A stretch of DNA of 64,000 nt from Brevundimonas sp. LM2 (GTDB taxonomy: Bacteria > Pseudomonadota > Alphaproteobacteria > Caulobacterales > Caulobacteraceae). The notes below the pieces were generated by a model. That model did no database searches, was not told the origin of the DNA, and worked only from the letters and a program-made list of their open reading frames with translations. The stretch lies in contig NZ_CP019508.1 in the NCBI RefSeq assembly GCF_002002865.1, forward strand, positions 1,580,501-1,644,500, written 5' to 3'. Shown here piece by piece: positions 58,359 to 64,000 of this stretch. A program made the position numbers and the translations under genes. Numbering within the stretch: the first letter of the stretch is position 1; each line of letters begins with the position of its first letter.

Positions 58359-59975
58359 TTGGCTGAGCGAGACACCGACGTCGCCATCCTGGGCGCCGGC
58401 CACAACGGTCTGGTCTGCGCCTTCTACCTGGCGCGCGCGGGGCTGAAGGTCACGGTGCTGGAACGGCGCGGCGTGGTCGGCGGCGCGGCCGTGACCGAGG
58501 AATTCCATCCCGGCTTTCGCAACTCGACCGCCAGCTACACCGTCAGCCTGCTGAACCCGCGCGTCATCGCCGACATGGCTCTCGCCCGCCATGGCCTGCG
58601 GATGGTGGAGAGGCGGATGTCCAACTTCCTGCCGCTGGAGGACGGACGCCATCTGGCGGCAGGGCAGGGGCGGACCCAGGCCGAGGTGGCGAAGTTCTCG
58701 CCCCGGGACGCCGAGCGCCTGCCCGCCTATGAGGCGCGCCTGGAGCGGGTGGCCGAGGTGCTGCGGGCCCTGGTGCTGCAGACGCCGCCGAACCTGACGG
58801 ACGGCGGCTGGCTGGACGCCCTTCCGGAGATGCTGAAGGCCGCCGGCGTGGCGCGGCGGCTGGGCGGGCTGGACCTGACCGCGCGGCGCGACGTGCTGGA
58901 CCTGTTCACCAAATCGGCCGGGGACTGGCTGGACGGGTGGTTCGAGAGCGAGCCCATCAAGGCTTTGTTCGGCTTCGACAGCGTCGTTGGAAACTACGCC
59001 AGCCCCTATACGCCCGGGTCGGCCTATGTGCTGCTGCACCACGTCTTCGGCGAAGTGAACGGGGTCAAGGGGGCCTGGGGCCATGCCCTCGGCGGCATGG
59101 GGGCGATCACCCAGGCCATGGCCGCCGCCTGCGCTGAACAGGGGGTCGACATCCACCTCGAGGCCCCGGTCGCCAGTGTCGTGACCGAGGGGGGCCGGGC
59201 GGTCGGGGCGGTGACGGAGGCCGGGGACGTCGTGCGCGCGCGGGCGGTGGTATCGAACCTGCATCCGCGTCTGCTGTTCGACCGCCTCGTCGATCCGGCC
59301 GTGGTGCCCTCCGATTTCCGCGAGCGCATCGCGGCCTATCGCTCCGGGTCGGGGACCTTCCGCATGAATGTGGCCCTGTCGGAACTGCCGCGCTTCACCG
59401 CTCGGCCCGAGCCGGGGGATCATCACACGGCGGGCGTCATCCTAGCCCCCAGCCTGGCCTATATGGACCGGGCCCATGCCGAGGCACGGCTGAACGGATG
59501 GTCGAGCCGACCCATCATCGAGATGCTGATCCCCTCGACCCTGGACGACAGCCTGGCCCCGGCCGGCGCCCATGTGGCCAGTCTGTTCTGCCAGCACGTG
59601 GCACCCGCGCTGTCCGACGGGCGCTCCTGGGACGATCACCGCGAGACGGTCGCGGACCTGATGATCGACACGGTGGACGCCTGGGCCCCGGGCTTCCGCG
59701 CCTCGGTCCTGGGCCGGATCGCTTTGACGCCGCTGGATCTGGAGCGCCGTTTCGGCCTGATCGGTGGCGATATCTTTCACGGGCGGCTGACGCTGGACCA
59801 GCTGTTCAGCGCCCGGCCCGTGCTGGGGCATGCCGATCATCGGATGCCGGTGCCGGGGCTGTATCTGTGTGGGTCAGGCGCGCATCCGGGCGGCGGCGTC
59901 ACCGGCGCGCCCGGTCACAACGCCGCGCGCGAAGTCCTGAAGGATCTCAGACGGCGGCGACGCCCAGGGCCTTGA
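58359..59975 (+). CDS. CrtI/PYROXD2-like FAD-dependent oxidoreductase
   Basis: This 538-residue FAD enzyme of the phytoene desaturase superfamily has DVAILGAGHNGLVCAFYLARAG (about 6-27) as FAD fold, and GVVGGAAVTEEFHPGFRNSTASY (about 38-60). The C-terminal PGLYLCGSGAHPGGGVTGAPGHNAAREVL is the PYROXD2-type signature. It is less like true CrtI. TTG start with GGGGAGG seven bases upstream. The substrate is unknown; its place after the carotenoid genes suggests carotenoid or other polyprenyl modification, but this is inference. Confidence 0.8.
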   Translation: MAERDTDVAILGAGHNGLVCAFYLARAGLKVTVLERRGVVGGAAVTEEFHPGFRNSTASYTVSLLNPRVIADMALARHGLRMVERRMSNFLPLEDGRHLAAGQGRTQAEVAKFSPRDAERLPAYEARLERVAEVLRALVLQTPPNLTDGGWLDALPEMLKAAGVARRLGGLDLTARRDVLDLFTKSAGDWLDGWFESEPIKALFGFDSVVGNYASPYTPGSAYVLLHHVFGEVNGVKGAWGHALGGMGAITQAMAAACAEQGVDIHLEAPVASVVTEGGRAVGAVTEAGDVVRARAVVSNLHPRLLFDRLVDPAVVPSDFRERIAAYRSGSGTFRMNVALSELPRFTARPEPGDHHTAGVILAPSLAYMDRAHAEARLNGWSSRPIIEMLIPSTLDDSLAPAGAHVASLFCQHVAPALSDGRSWDDHRETVADLMIDTVDAWAPGFRASVLGRIALTPLDLERRFGLIGGDIFHGRLTLDQLFSARPVLGHADHRMPVPGLYLCGSGAHPGGGVTGAPGHNAAREVLKDLRRRRRPGP

Positions 59976-60333
59976 ACAGGGCGTCGCGGACCGCGTCTTC
60001 GGTGAAGGGCTTCTGGATGGTGGGGTGGCCGCGCCAGTCCTCGGGCAGTCCGCCTTCGCCATAGCCGGTCGAGAACACGAAGGGGACGCCACGCGCCTTC
60101 AGAGCCGCAGCGACGGGAAACACTTCGCGTCCCGCGACATTGACGTCGAGCAGGGCACCGTCCAGCCGGCCGTCGTCGGACAGCATTTCCAGCGCCAAAT
60201 CGATGTCGCCGACGGGCCCGACCGGACTGAAGCCCATGTCTTCGAGCATCGTCTCCAGCAGCATCGCCACCAGAGCCTCGTCCTCGACCACCAGAATGCG
60301 GCGACCGCGCACGCCATCAGACATGTAGTTCAT
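59947..60333 (-). CDS. Single-domain response regulator
   Basis: This is a 128-residue CheY-like receiver. EDE at residues 17-19 forms the acidic pocket, Asp63 in LLDVNVAGR is the phosphoacceptor, Ser88/Thr89 in VFSTGYG is the switch, and Lys108 in QKPF completes the site. There is no output domain, so it acts by protein contacts. An ATG nine bases later (60324) is an alternative start. No kinase gene is nearby. It overlaps the convergent oxidoreductase gene by 29 bp. Confidence 0.9.
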   Translation of the reverse strand: MNYMSDGVRGRRILVVEDEALVAMLLETMLEDMGFSPVGPVGDIDLALEMLSDDGRLDGALLDVNVAGREVFPVAAALKARGVPFVFSTGYGEGGLPEDWRGHPTIQKPFTEDAVRDALFKALGVAAV

Positions 60334-60506
60334 ACCCCGGTTCAGCGGACATAACTTTCCGCCACAAATCCAACGCTTCCTTAGCGGGCTATGCCGTCCG
60401 TGACCAGATCACCGCAAAGATTGCGCAGCCACGCCGGCCCAGGGCGTCGTTGAACCTTTGCAGTCAAACGATTCCCCTGGAGCCGATCAGGCTCTAGGGT
60501 CGCGCC

Positions 60507-62021
60507 ATGCTTCTCGCCACCCTGATGTCCGCCCTGATGACGACCGCCGTGCCCGCCGCCCCCGACCCCGAGATCGTGCTCGACCAGGGCCGGATCCTGG
60601 GACGGGCGGAGGCCGGGATCGCCGCGTTCCAGAATTTGCCCTATGCCGCGCCGCCGGTGGGGCCGCTGCGCTGGCGGCCGCCCGAGCGGGCCCTGGGCTG
60701 GACCGATGTGCGGGACGCGACCCGCCCCGGGGCCATCTGCGTCCAGCCCCCGGCCAATGGCGATCCCGGGGTCGGCCCCCTGCCGATGAGCGAGGACTGT
60801 CTGACGCTGAACGTCTGGACCCCCCAGGCGGCGTCGGGGCCCTTGCCGGTGATGGTCTGGATCCATGGCGGGGCCTACAACAACGGGTCGGGCACGGCGG
60901 CGCTGTACGACGGGACCAGCCTGGCGCGGCGGGGTGTGGTGGTCGTCACGATCAATTACCGGCTGGGGCGGCTGGGCTTCTTCGACCACCCGGCCCTGGC
61001 CCTGAACCGCGCGCCGGAGGAGCCCGCGGGCAACTACGGGGTGATGGACCAGATCGCCGCCCTGGAGTGGGTGCGCGACAACATCGGCCGGTTCGGCGGC
61101 GATCCGGGCCAGGTGACGATCTTCGGCGAATCGGCCGGCGGGGTGGCGGTGACCCAGCTGATGGTCGCCCCGGCCGCGCGGGGCCTGTTCCACCGGGCCG
61201 TGGTCCAGTCCGGCCTGGGCCGCCAGCGTTCGGCATTGCTGGACCAGGATCGACCCGGGCGACCCTCGGCCCAGAGCCTGGGCGTCGCCTTCGCGCGCGG
61301 CGTCGGCCTGCCGGTGCCCGATGCCGAGGCCCTGAGGGCCTTGCCCGCCGAGGCCACCCTGTCGCCGGCGCCCGTGTTTTCGACCGACAATCTGGTCGTC
61401 GACGGCCGCGTGGTGCCCGAGGACGTGGTCGAGGCCTTCGCCGCCGGACGTCAGGCCCCGGTGCCGATGATCATCGGCACCAACAGCGCCGAATTCTGGT
61501 GGATCCGGCCGGGTAGCCCCGGCGTCTATGGCCAGACCGACGACGCCCTGACCGACGCCGAATACGAGGCCCTGGTGCAGGCCTATGGCGGGCAGGCGGG
61601 CTACGACGCCTCGGTGGTCAGCGACCTGATCTTCAACGAGCCGGCGCGGCATCTGGCCCGGCTGCACGCCACGGCCGGCAACCCGACCTGGATGTACCGG
61701 TTCGACGTGGTGGCCGAGGGCAATCCCGAGCCGAGCGGCGGGGCGACCCACGCCTCGGAGCGCCCCTATGTGTTCGACACCCTGCACACTCTCGGCCGTC
61801 CGGTGGGCGAGCGCGACGTCCGCGCCGCCGGGGCCATGGCCGACTACTGGACCGGCTTCGCCCGCAGCGCCGACCCCAATGCCGAAGGGCGGGTGGTTTG
61901 GCCCCGGGTCGAGGGGGACCAGCTGATGGAGTTCACCAATGACGGGCCTGTGGCTGGGCCAGTGCCGTACGGCGAGCGTCTGGACCTGATCGCGGCCTAC
62001 TTCGCCCGGATCCGGCCTTAG
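60507..62021 (+). CDS. Secreted carboxylesterase, type B
   Basis: This is a 504-residue esterase of the carboxylesterase/cholinesterase fold. A short signal-like N-terminus (1-18) is followed by FQNLPYAAPPVGPLRWRPPE (about 41-60), SEDCLTLNVWTP, the oxyanion HGGAYNNGSG (about 120-129) and FGESAGGVAVTQLM with nucleophile Ser209. A later Glu and a His near THASERPYV complete a plausible triad. It hydrolyses esters or similar bonds in the periplasm or outside. The substrate is unknown. Confidence 0.9.
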   Translation: MLLATLMSALMTTAVPAAPDPEIVLDQGRILGRAEAGIAAFQNLPYAAPPVGPLRWRPPERALGWTDVRDATRPGAICVQPPANGDPGVGPLPMSEDCLTLNVWTPQAASGPLPVMVWIHGGAYNNGSGTAALYDGTSLARRGVVVVTINYRLGRLGFFDHPALALNRAPEEPAGNYGVMDQIAALEWVRDNIGRFGGDPGQVTIFGESAGGVAVTQLMVAPAARGLFHRAVVQSGLGRQRSALLDQDRPGRPSAQSLGVAFARGVGLPVPDAEALRALPAEATLSPAPVFSTDNLVVDGRVVPEDVVEAFAAGRQAPVPMIIGTNSAEFWWIRPGSPGVYGQTDDALTDAEYEALVQAYGGQAGYDASVVSDLIFNEPARHLARLHATAGNPTWMYRFDVVAEGNPEPSGGATHASERPYVFDTLHTLGRPVGERDVRAAGAMADYWTGFARSADPNAEGRVVWPRVEGDQLMEFTNDGPVAGPVPYGERLDLIAAYFARIRP

Positions 62022-62057
62022 GGTTTTCCGGCGGGGGCGGCGGGGGTAGAGCAGGGC

Positions 62058-62495
62058 ATGACCCAGACCCCCCTCCGCCGCCTGATCGACCTGCCCGGCG
62101 TCGCCGACCTCGAGGCCAAGGCCCTGATGAAGCCCGGCCACGCCGACCCCGCACGCCGCGACGAGTTTCCCGAGGTGGACGCGGTTCTGACGGCGGTGTT
62201 CGGCCTGACCGCCGAGGCGGCCGAGGACGCGGCGCGGCCGGAGGATTGGGACAGCATAGAGCGCCTGTCGCCGCTGGACCAGGTCGAGGCCTTCGCCGCC
62301 GAGGGCTGGGAAGTCACCGATGCGAAGAAGAAGCCGCTGCGGATGCTGGCGGTGATGGCCGAGCCGCTGGCGTTGGCCATGCGGGGGGTGGCGGGGGGGC
62401 TGCCGGAGGCTCCGTTCGTGCCGGAGCCGAAGGAGGACACCGATCCTTGGGGCGCGGGGCTGGCGGCGGAGGCGGTGCGGTTTCGGAAGCGGTGA
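62058..62495 (+). CDS. Conserved hypothetical protein
   Basis: This 145-residue acidic protein has no TM helix or signal. LPGVADLEAKALMKPGHADPARRDEFPEVDAVL (about 12-44) and LSPLDQVEAFAAEGWEVTDAKKKPLRML (about 70-97) are its most distinctive stretches. I do not recognise the family. It ends 4 bp from the convergent cobS gene. Codon use is like its neighbours. Confidence 0.65.
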   Translation: MTQTPLRRLIDLPGVADLEAKALMKPGHADPARRDEFPEVDAVLTAVFGLTAEAAEDAARPEDWDSIERLSPLDQVEAFAAEGWEVTDAKKKPLRMLAVMAEPLALAMRGVAGGLPEAPFVPEPKEDTDPWGAGLAAEAVRFRKR

Positions 62496-62499
62496 GCCG

Positions 62500-63507
62500 C
62501 TAACCCACCTTCACCCGCGTCGCCGCCTCGGGGAGGTCCTCGCCGAAGGCCCGCTGGTAGAACTCGGCGATCGTCGGGCGTTCCAGCTCGTCGCACTTGT
62601 TCAGGAAGGTCAGGCGGAACGACAGCCCGAGGTCGCCGCCGAAGATGGTGGCGTTCTGGGCCCAGGTGATCACCGTGCGGGGCGACATGACGGTGGAGAT
62701 GTCGCCGTTCATGAAGGCGTTGCGGGTCATGTCGGCGACGCGGACCATGGCGGCGATGGCGCGGCGGCCGTCGGCCGTGGCCCATTCGGGGGCCTTGGCG
62801 GCGACGATCTCGGCCTCCACGTCGTGGTCGAGGTAGTTCAGCGTGGTGACGATGTTCCAGCGGTCCATCTGGCCCTGATTGATCTGCTGGGTGCCGTGGT
62901 ACAGGCCCGAGGTGTCGCCCAGGCCGATCGTGTTAGTCGTGGCGAACAGACGGAAATACTTGTTGGGGCGGATGACGCGGTTCTGGTCCAGCAGGGTCAG
63001 GCGGCCCTGCGCCTCCAGCACGCGCTGGATCACGAACATCACGTCGGGGCGGCCGGCGTCATATTCGTCGAACACCAGGGCGATCGGGCGCTGAATGGCC
63101 CAGGGCAGCATGCCCTCGCGGAACTCTGTGATCTGCTTGCCGTCCTTCAGGACGATGGCGTCCTTGCCGACCAGGTCGATCCGGCTGACGTGGCTGTCCA
63201 GGTTCACGCGGACGAGGGGCCAGTTCAGCTTGGCCGCGACCTGTTCGATATGGGTCGACTTTCCGGTGCCGTGATAGCCCTGGACCATGACGCGACGGTC
63301 GTGGGCGAAGCCGGCGCAGATGGCCAGGGTGGTCTGGGGATCGAACCGGTAGGCCGGGTCCGCTTCGGGCACATGGCTGTCGACCGTGTCGAAAATCGGC
63401 ACGGTAATGTCGGCGTCGATGCCGAAGGCTTCACGCACGGTGACCTTGCGGTGGGGTTCGAACGTCAGCAGGGGGTCGGGGGTCGCGTCGAGGAGGGAGA
63501 GGGCCAT
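62500..63507 (-). CDS. cobS: Cobaltochelatase subunit CobS
   Basis: This is a 335-residue AAA+ ATPase of the aerobic cobaltochelatase. Walker [10 protein letters not shown] at 77-85, Walker [10 protein letters not shown] near 146, and the sensor block [27 protein letters not shown] near 193-219 are present. With CobT and CobN it inserts cobalt into hydrogenobyrinic acid diamide in B12 synthesis. CobT usually lies next to CobS, but no cobT is found here. Confidence 0.93.
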   Translation of the reverse strand: MALSLLDATPDPLLTFEPHRKVTVREAFGIDADITVPIFDTVDSHVPEADPAYRFDPQTTLAICAGFAHDRRVMVQGYHGTGKSTHIEQVAAKLNWPLVRVNLDSHVSRIDLVGKDAIVLKDGKQITEFREGMLPWAIQRPIALVFDEYDAGRPDVMFVIQRVLEAQGRLTLLDQNRVIRPNKYFRLFATTNTIGLGDTSGLYHGTQQINQGQMDRWNIVTTLNYLDHDVEAEIVAAKAPEWATADGRRAIAAMVRVADMTRNAFMNGDISTVMSPRTVITWAQNATIFGGDLGLSFRLTFLNKCDELERPTIAEFYQRAFGEDLPEAATRVKVG

Positions 63508-63590
63508 GGCCTACCCTTAGAAAACGCGGAAGGCCGGGTCCAGCGCCGCCGCCCACGAATCGCGGAGGCGGCGATTTGGCCGCGCGTGCC

Positions 63591-63779
63591 TCAGCTCGGA
63601 TCAGCCGCCGGGCGCGAAATCGGCCTATGCCGCAGAGCCCGCAGCCCCCGGCTCAGCATGGCAAGATCCCGCCGTAAACCGCGTCCGCTCAAAGTTTGAA
63701 GGTCAAACGAATATTCGAAATCCGGAATAATAGAATGACGCCGAGTAGTATTTTCAGTTGAAGATTCGACGCGGTCCAT
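63591..63779 (-). CDS. Possible 62-residue protein upstream of cobS
   Basis: This frame begins MDRVESSTENTTRRHSIIPD and continues with FEYSFDLQTLSGRGLRRDLAMLSRGL, then a basic Arg/His tail. Its first half uses A/T-ending codons unlike the rest of the window. It is colinear with cobS and starts inside the AT-rich stretch. No domain or ribosome site supports it strongly. Confidence 0.25.
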   Translation of the reverse strand: MDRVESSTENTTRRHSIIPDFEYSFDLQTLSGRGLRRDLAMLSRGLRALRHRPISRPAADPS

Positions 63780-63847
63780 ATTGGTTAGCGCTCCCTGCGC
63801 CATGAACCAATATAGCGAAGCTGGACAATATTTGTTCCAGCTCTTTC

Positions 63848-63886
63848 AAAATAAGAAAACGTCGATCGCTGTCGCAATCGACGTTT
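63848..63886 (-). terminator. Intrinsic terminator after ohr
   Basis: On the minus strand AAACGTCGAT and ATCGACGTTT form a perfect 10-bp stem with a 10-base loop, followed by TCTTATTTTG. It begins 41 bases after the ohr stop codon. The T-rich tail is on the minus side, which suits ohr. Confidence 0.75.
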
Positions 63887-63926
63887 CCTTATATTCGAAG
63901 CTTTTCGAGTCTATACTATCTGAGTT

Positions 63927-64000
63927 CTACTCAGCGCTGAGGGCGACATCGACATTGCCGCGCGTGGCATTGGAATAGGGGCAGACCTGGTGGGCCTTCT
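63927..64000 (-). CDS. ohr: Organic hydroperoxide resistance protein, C-terminal end only
   Basis: The reverse complement from the window edge reads KAHQVCPYSNATRGNVDVAL followed by SAE and a TAG stop at 63929-63927. VCPYS with the resolving Cys and the NATRGNVDV end are the Ohr signature within the OsmC/Ohr family. Ohr reduces organic hydroperoxides using a dithiol. The rest of the gene is outside the window. Confidence 0.9.
   Translation of the reverse strand, partial: KAHQVCPYSNATRGNVDVALSAE

Larger units (their letters stand above)
63508..63926. other. Intergenic stretch with AT-rich, hairpin-dense segment
   Basis: This 419-bp gap separates cobS from ohr. The first 180 bp look like ordinary GC-rich sequence. 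From about 63690 the stretch is clearly richer in A and T and holds several inverted repeats: GTTTGA-AGG-TCAAAC (63694-63708), CGAATATTCG (63708-63717), ATATTGGTT...AACCAATAT (63778-63813), GCTGGA...TCCAGC (63820-63841), and the ohr terminator. The low GC and repeats may reflect acquired DNA or regulatory structure for both genes. Confidence 0.6.

Noticed and set aside
63781..63978. Open frame of 65 codons on the plus strand at the right edge
   Set aside because: It runs antisense through the conserved 3' end of ohr, starts at a TTG inside a hairpin loop, and has no ribosome site.

Overview
The window is GC-rich alphaproteobacterial chromosome, most likely from the Caulobacteraceae and close to Brevundimonas. 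The evidence is an astaxanthin-type carotenoid cluster (crtY, crtI, crtB, crtW, crtZ and a type 2 IPP isomerase), a TipN-like polarity protein, an NrsF/sigma-F pair next to a DUF2282-DUF692-DUF2063-DoxX operon as in Caulobacter, and a split B12-dependent methionine synthase. I see no prophage, insertion sequence, CRISPR array, rRNA or tRNA. Almost all of it is ordinary, densely packed chromosome.

Layout. 1-9.2 kb: the start of a uridine kinase, a lipoprotein, a fatty acyl-CoA synthetase, a DUF1499 protein, an MBL hydrolase, a 49-residue lipoprotein, a DUF442 protein, a large TonB-dependent receptor with a clear terminator, and a periplasmic protein. 9.2-15.7 kb: a palindromic intergenic repeat, then a five-gene methionine/one-carbon operon on the minus strand (ArsR-methyltransferase fusion, metF, metH N-half, a methyltransferase, metH C-half). 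Its genes are joined by one-base stop/start overlaps, behind a perfect 26-bp palindrome. 15.7-23 kb: a hydroxyacid dehydrogenase, an OpgC-like acyltransferase, a DUF998 protein, OpgH, a DUF5615/DUF433 toxin-antitoxin-like pair, and EttA.

23-27 kb is the most interesting part. A sigma-F/NrsF pair sits divergently from a bufferin-type RiPP operon: Cys-rich DUF2282 precursor, MNIO enzyme, DUF2063 partner and DoxX. A perfect GTAACC-N16-CGAA sigma-F promoter lies in front of the operon. 27-38 kb: a 2OG-oxygenase-like protein, a TrmN6-like methyltransferase, polyprenyl diphosphate synthase, aspartate aminotransferase, a TVP38/DedA-like protein, and the complete rod-shape operon mreBCD-mrdA-rodA.

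38-50 kb: prolyl iminopeptidase, DUF423, an MFS transporter, a degenerate pyroglutamyl-peptidase-like protein, TipN, a phospholipase D and an EEP phosphodiesterase in convergent overlap, a lemA-TPM-TPM operon, and folD. 50-60.4 kb: a secreted protein of five tandem PPC-like domains, the carotenoid cluster, a CrtI/PYROXD2-like oxidoreductase and a single-domain response regulator. 60.4-64 kb: a type B carboxylesterase, a hypothetical protein, cobS, an AT-rich hairpin-dense stretch, and the 3' end of ohr.

The pathways connect in two places. The methionine operon depends on cobalamin, and cobS supplies a cobaltochelatase subunit. The Idi and polyprenyl synthase genes feed isoprenoids to carotenoids and quinones. 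crtE, crtG, opgG and cobT are not in the window.
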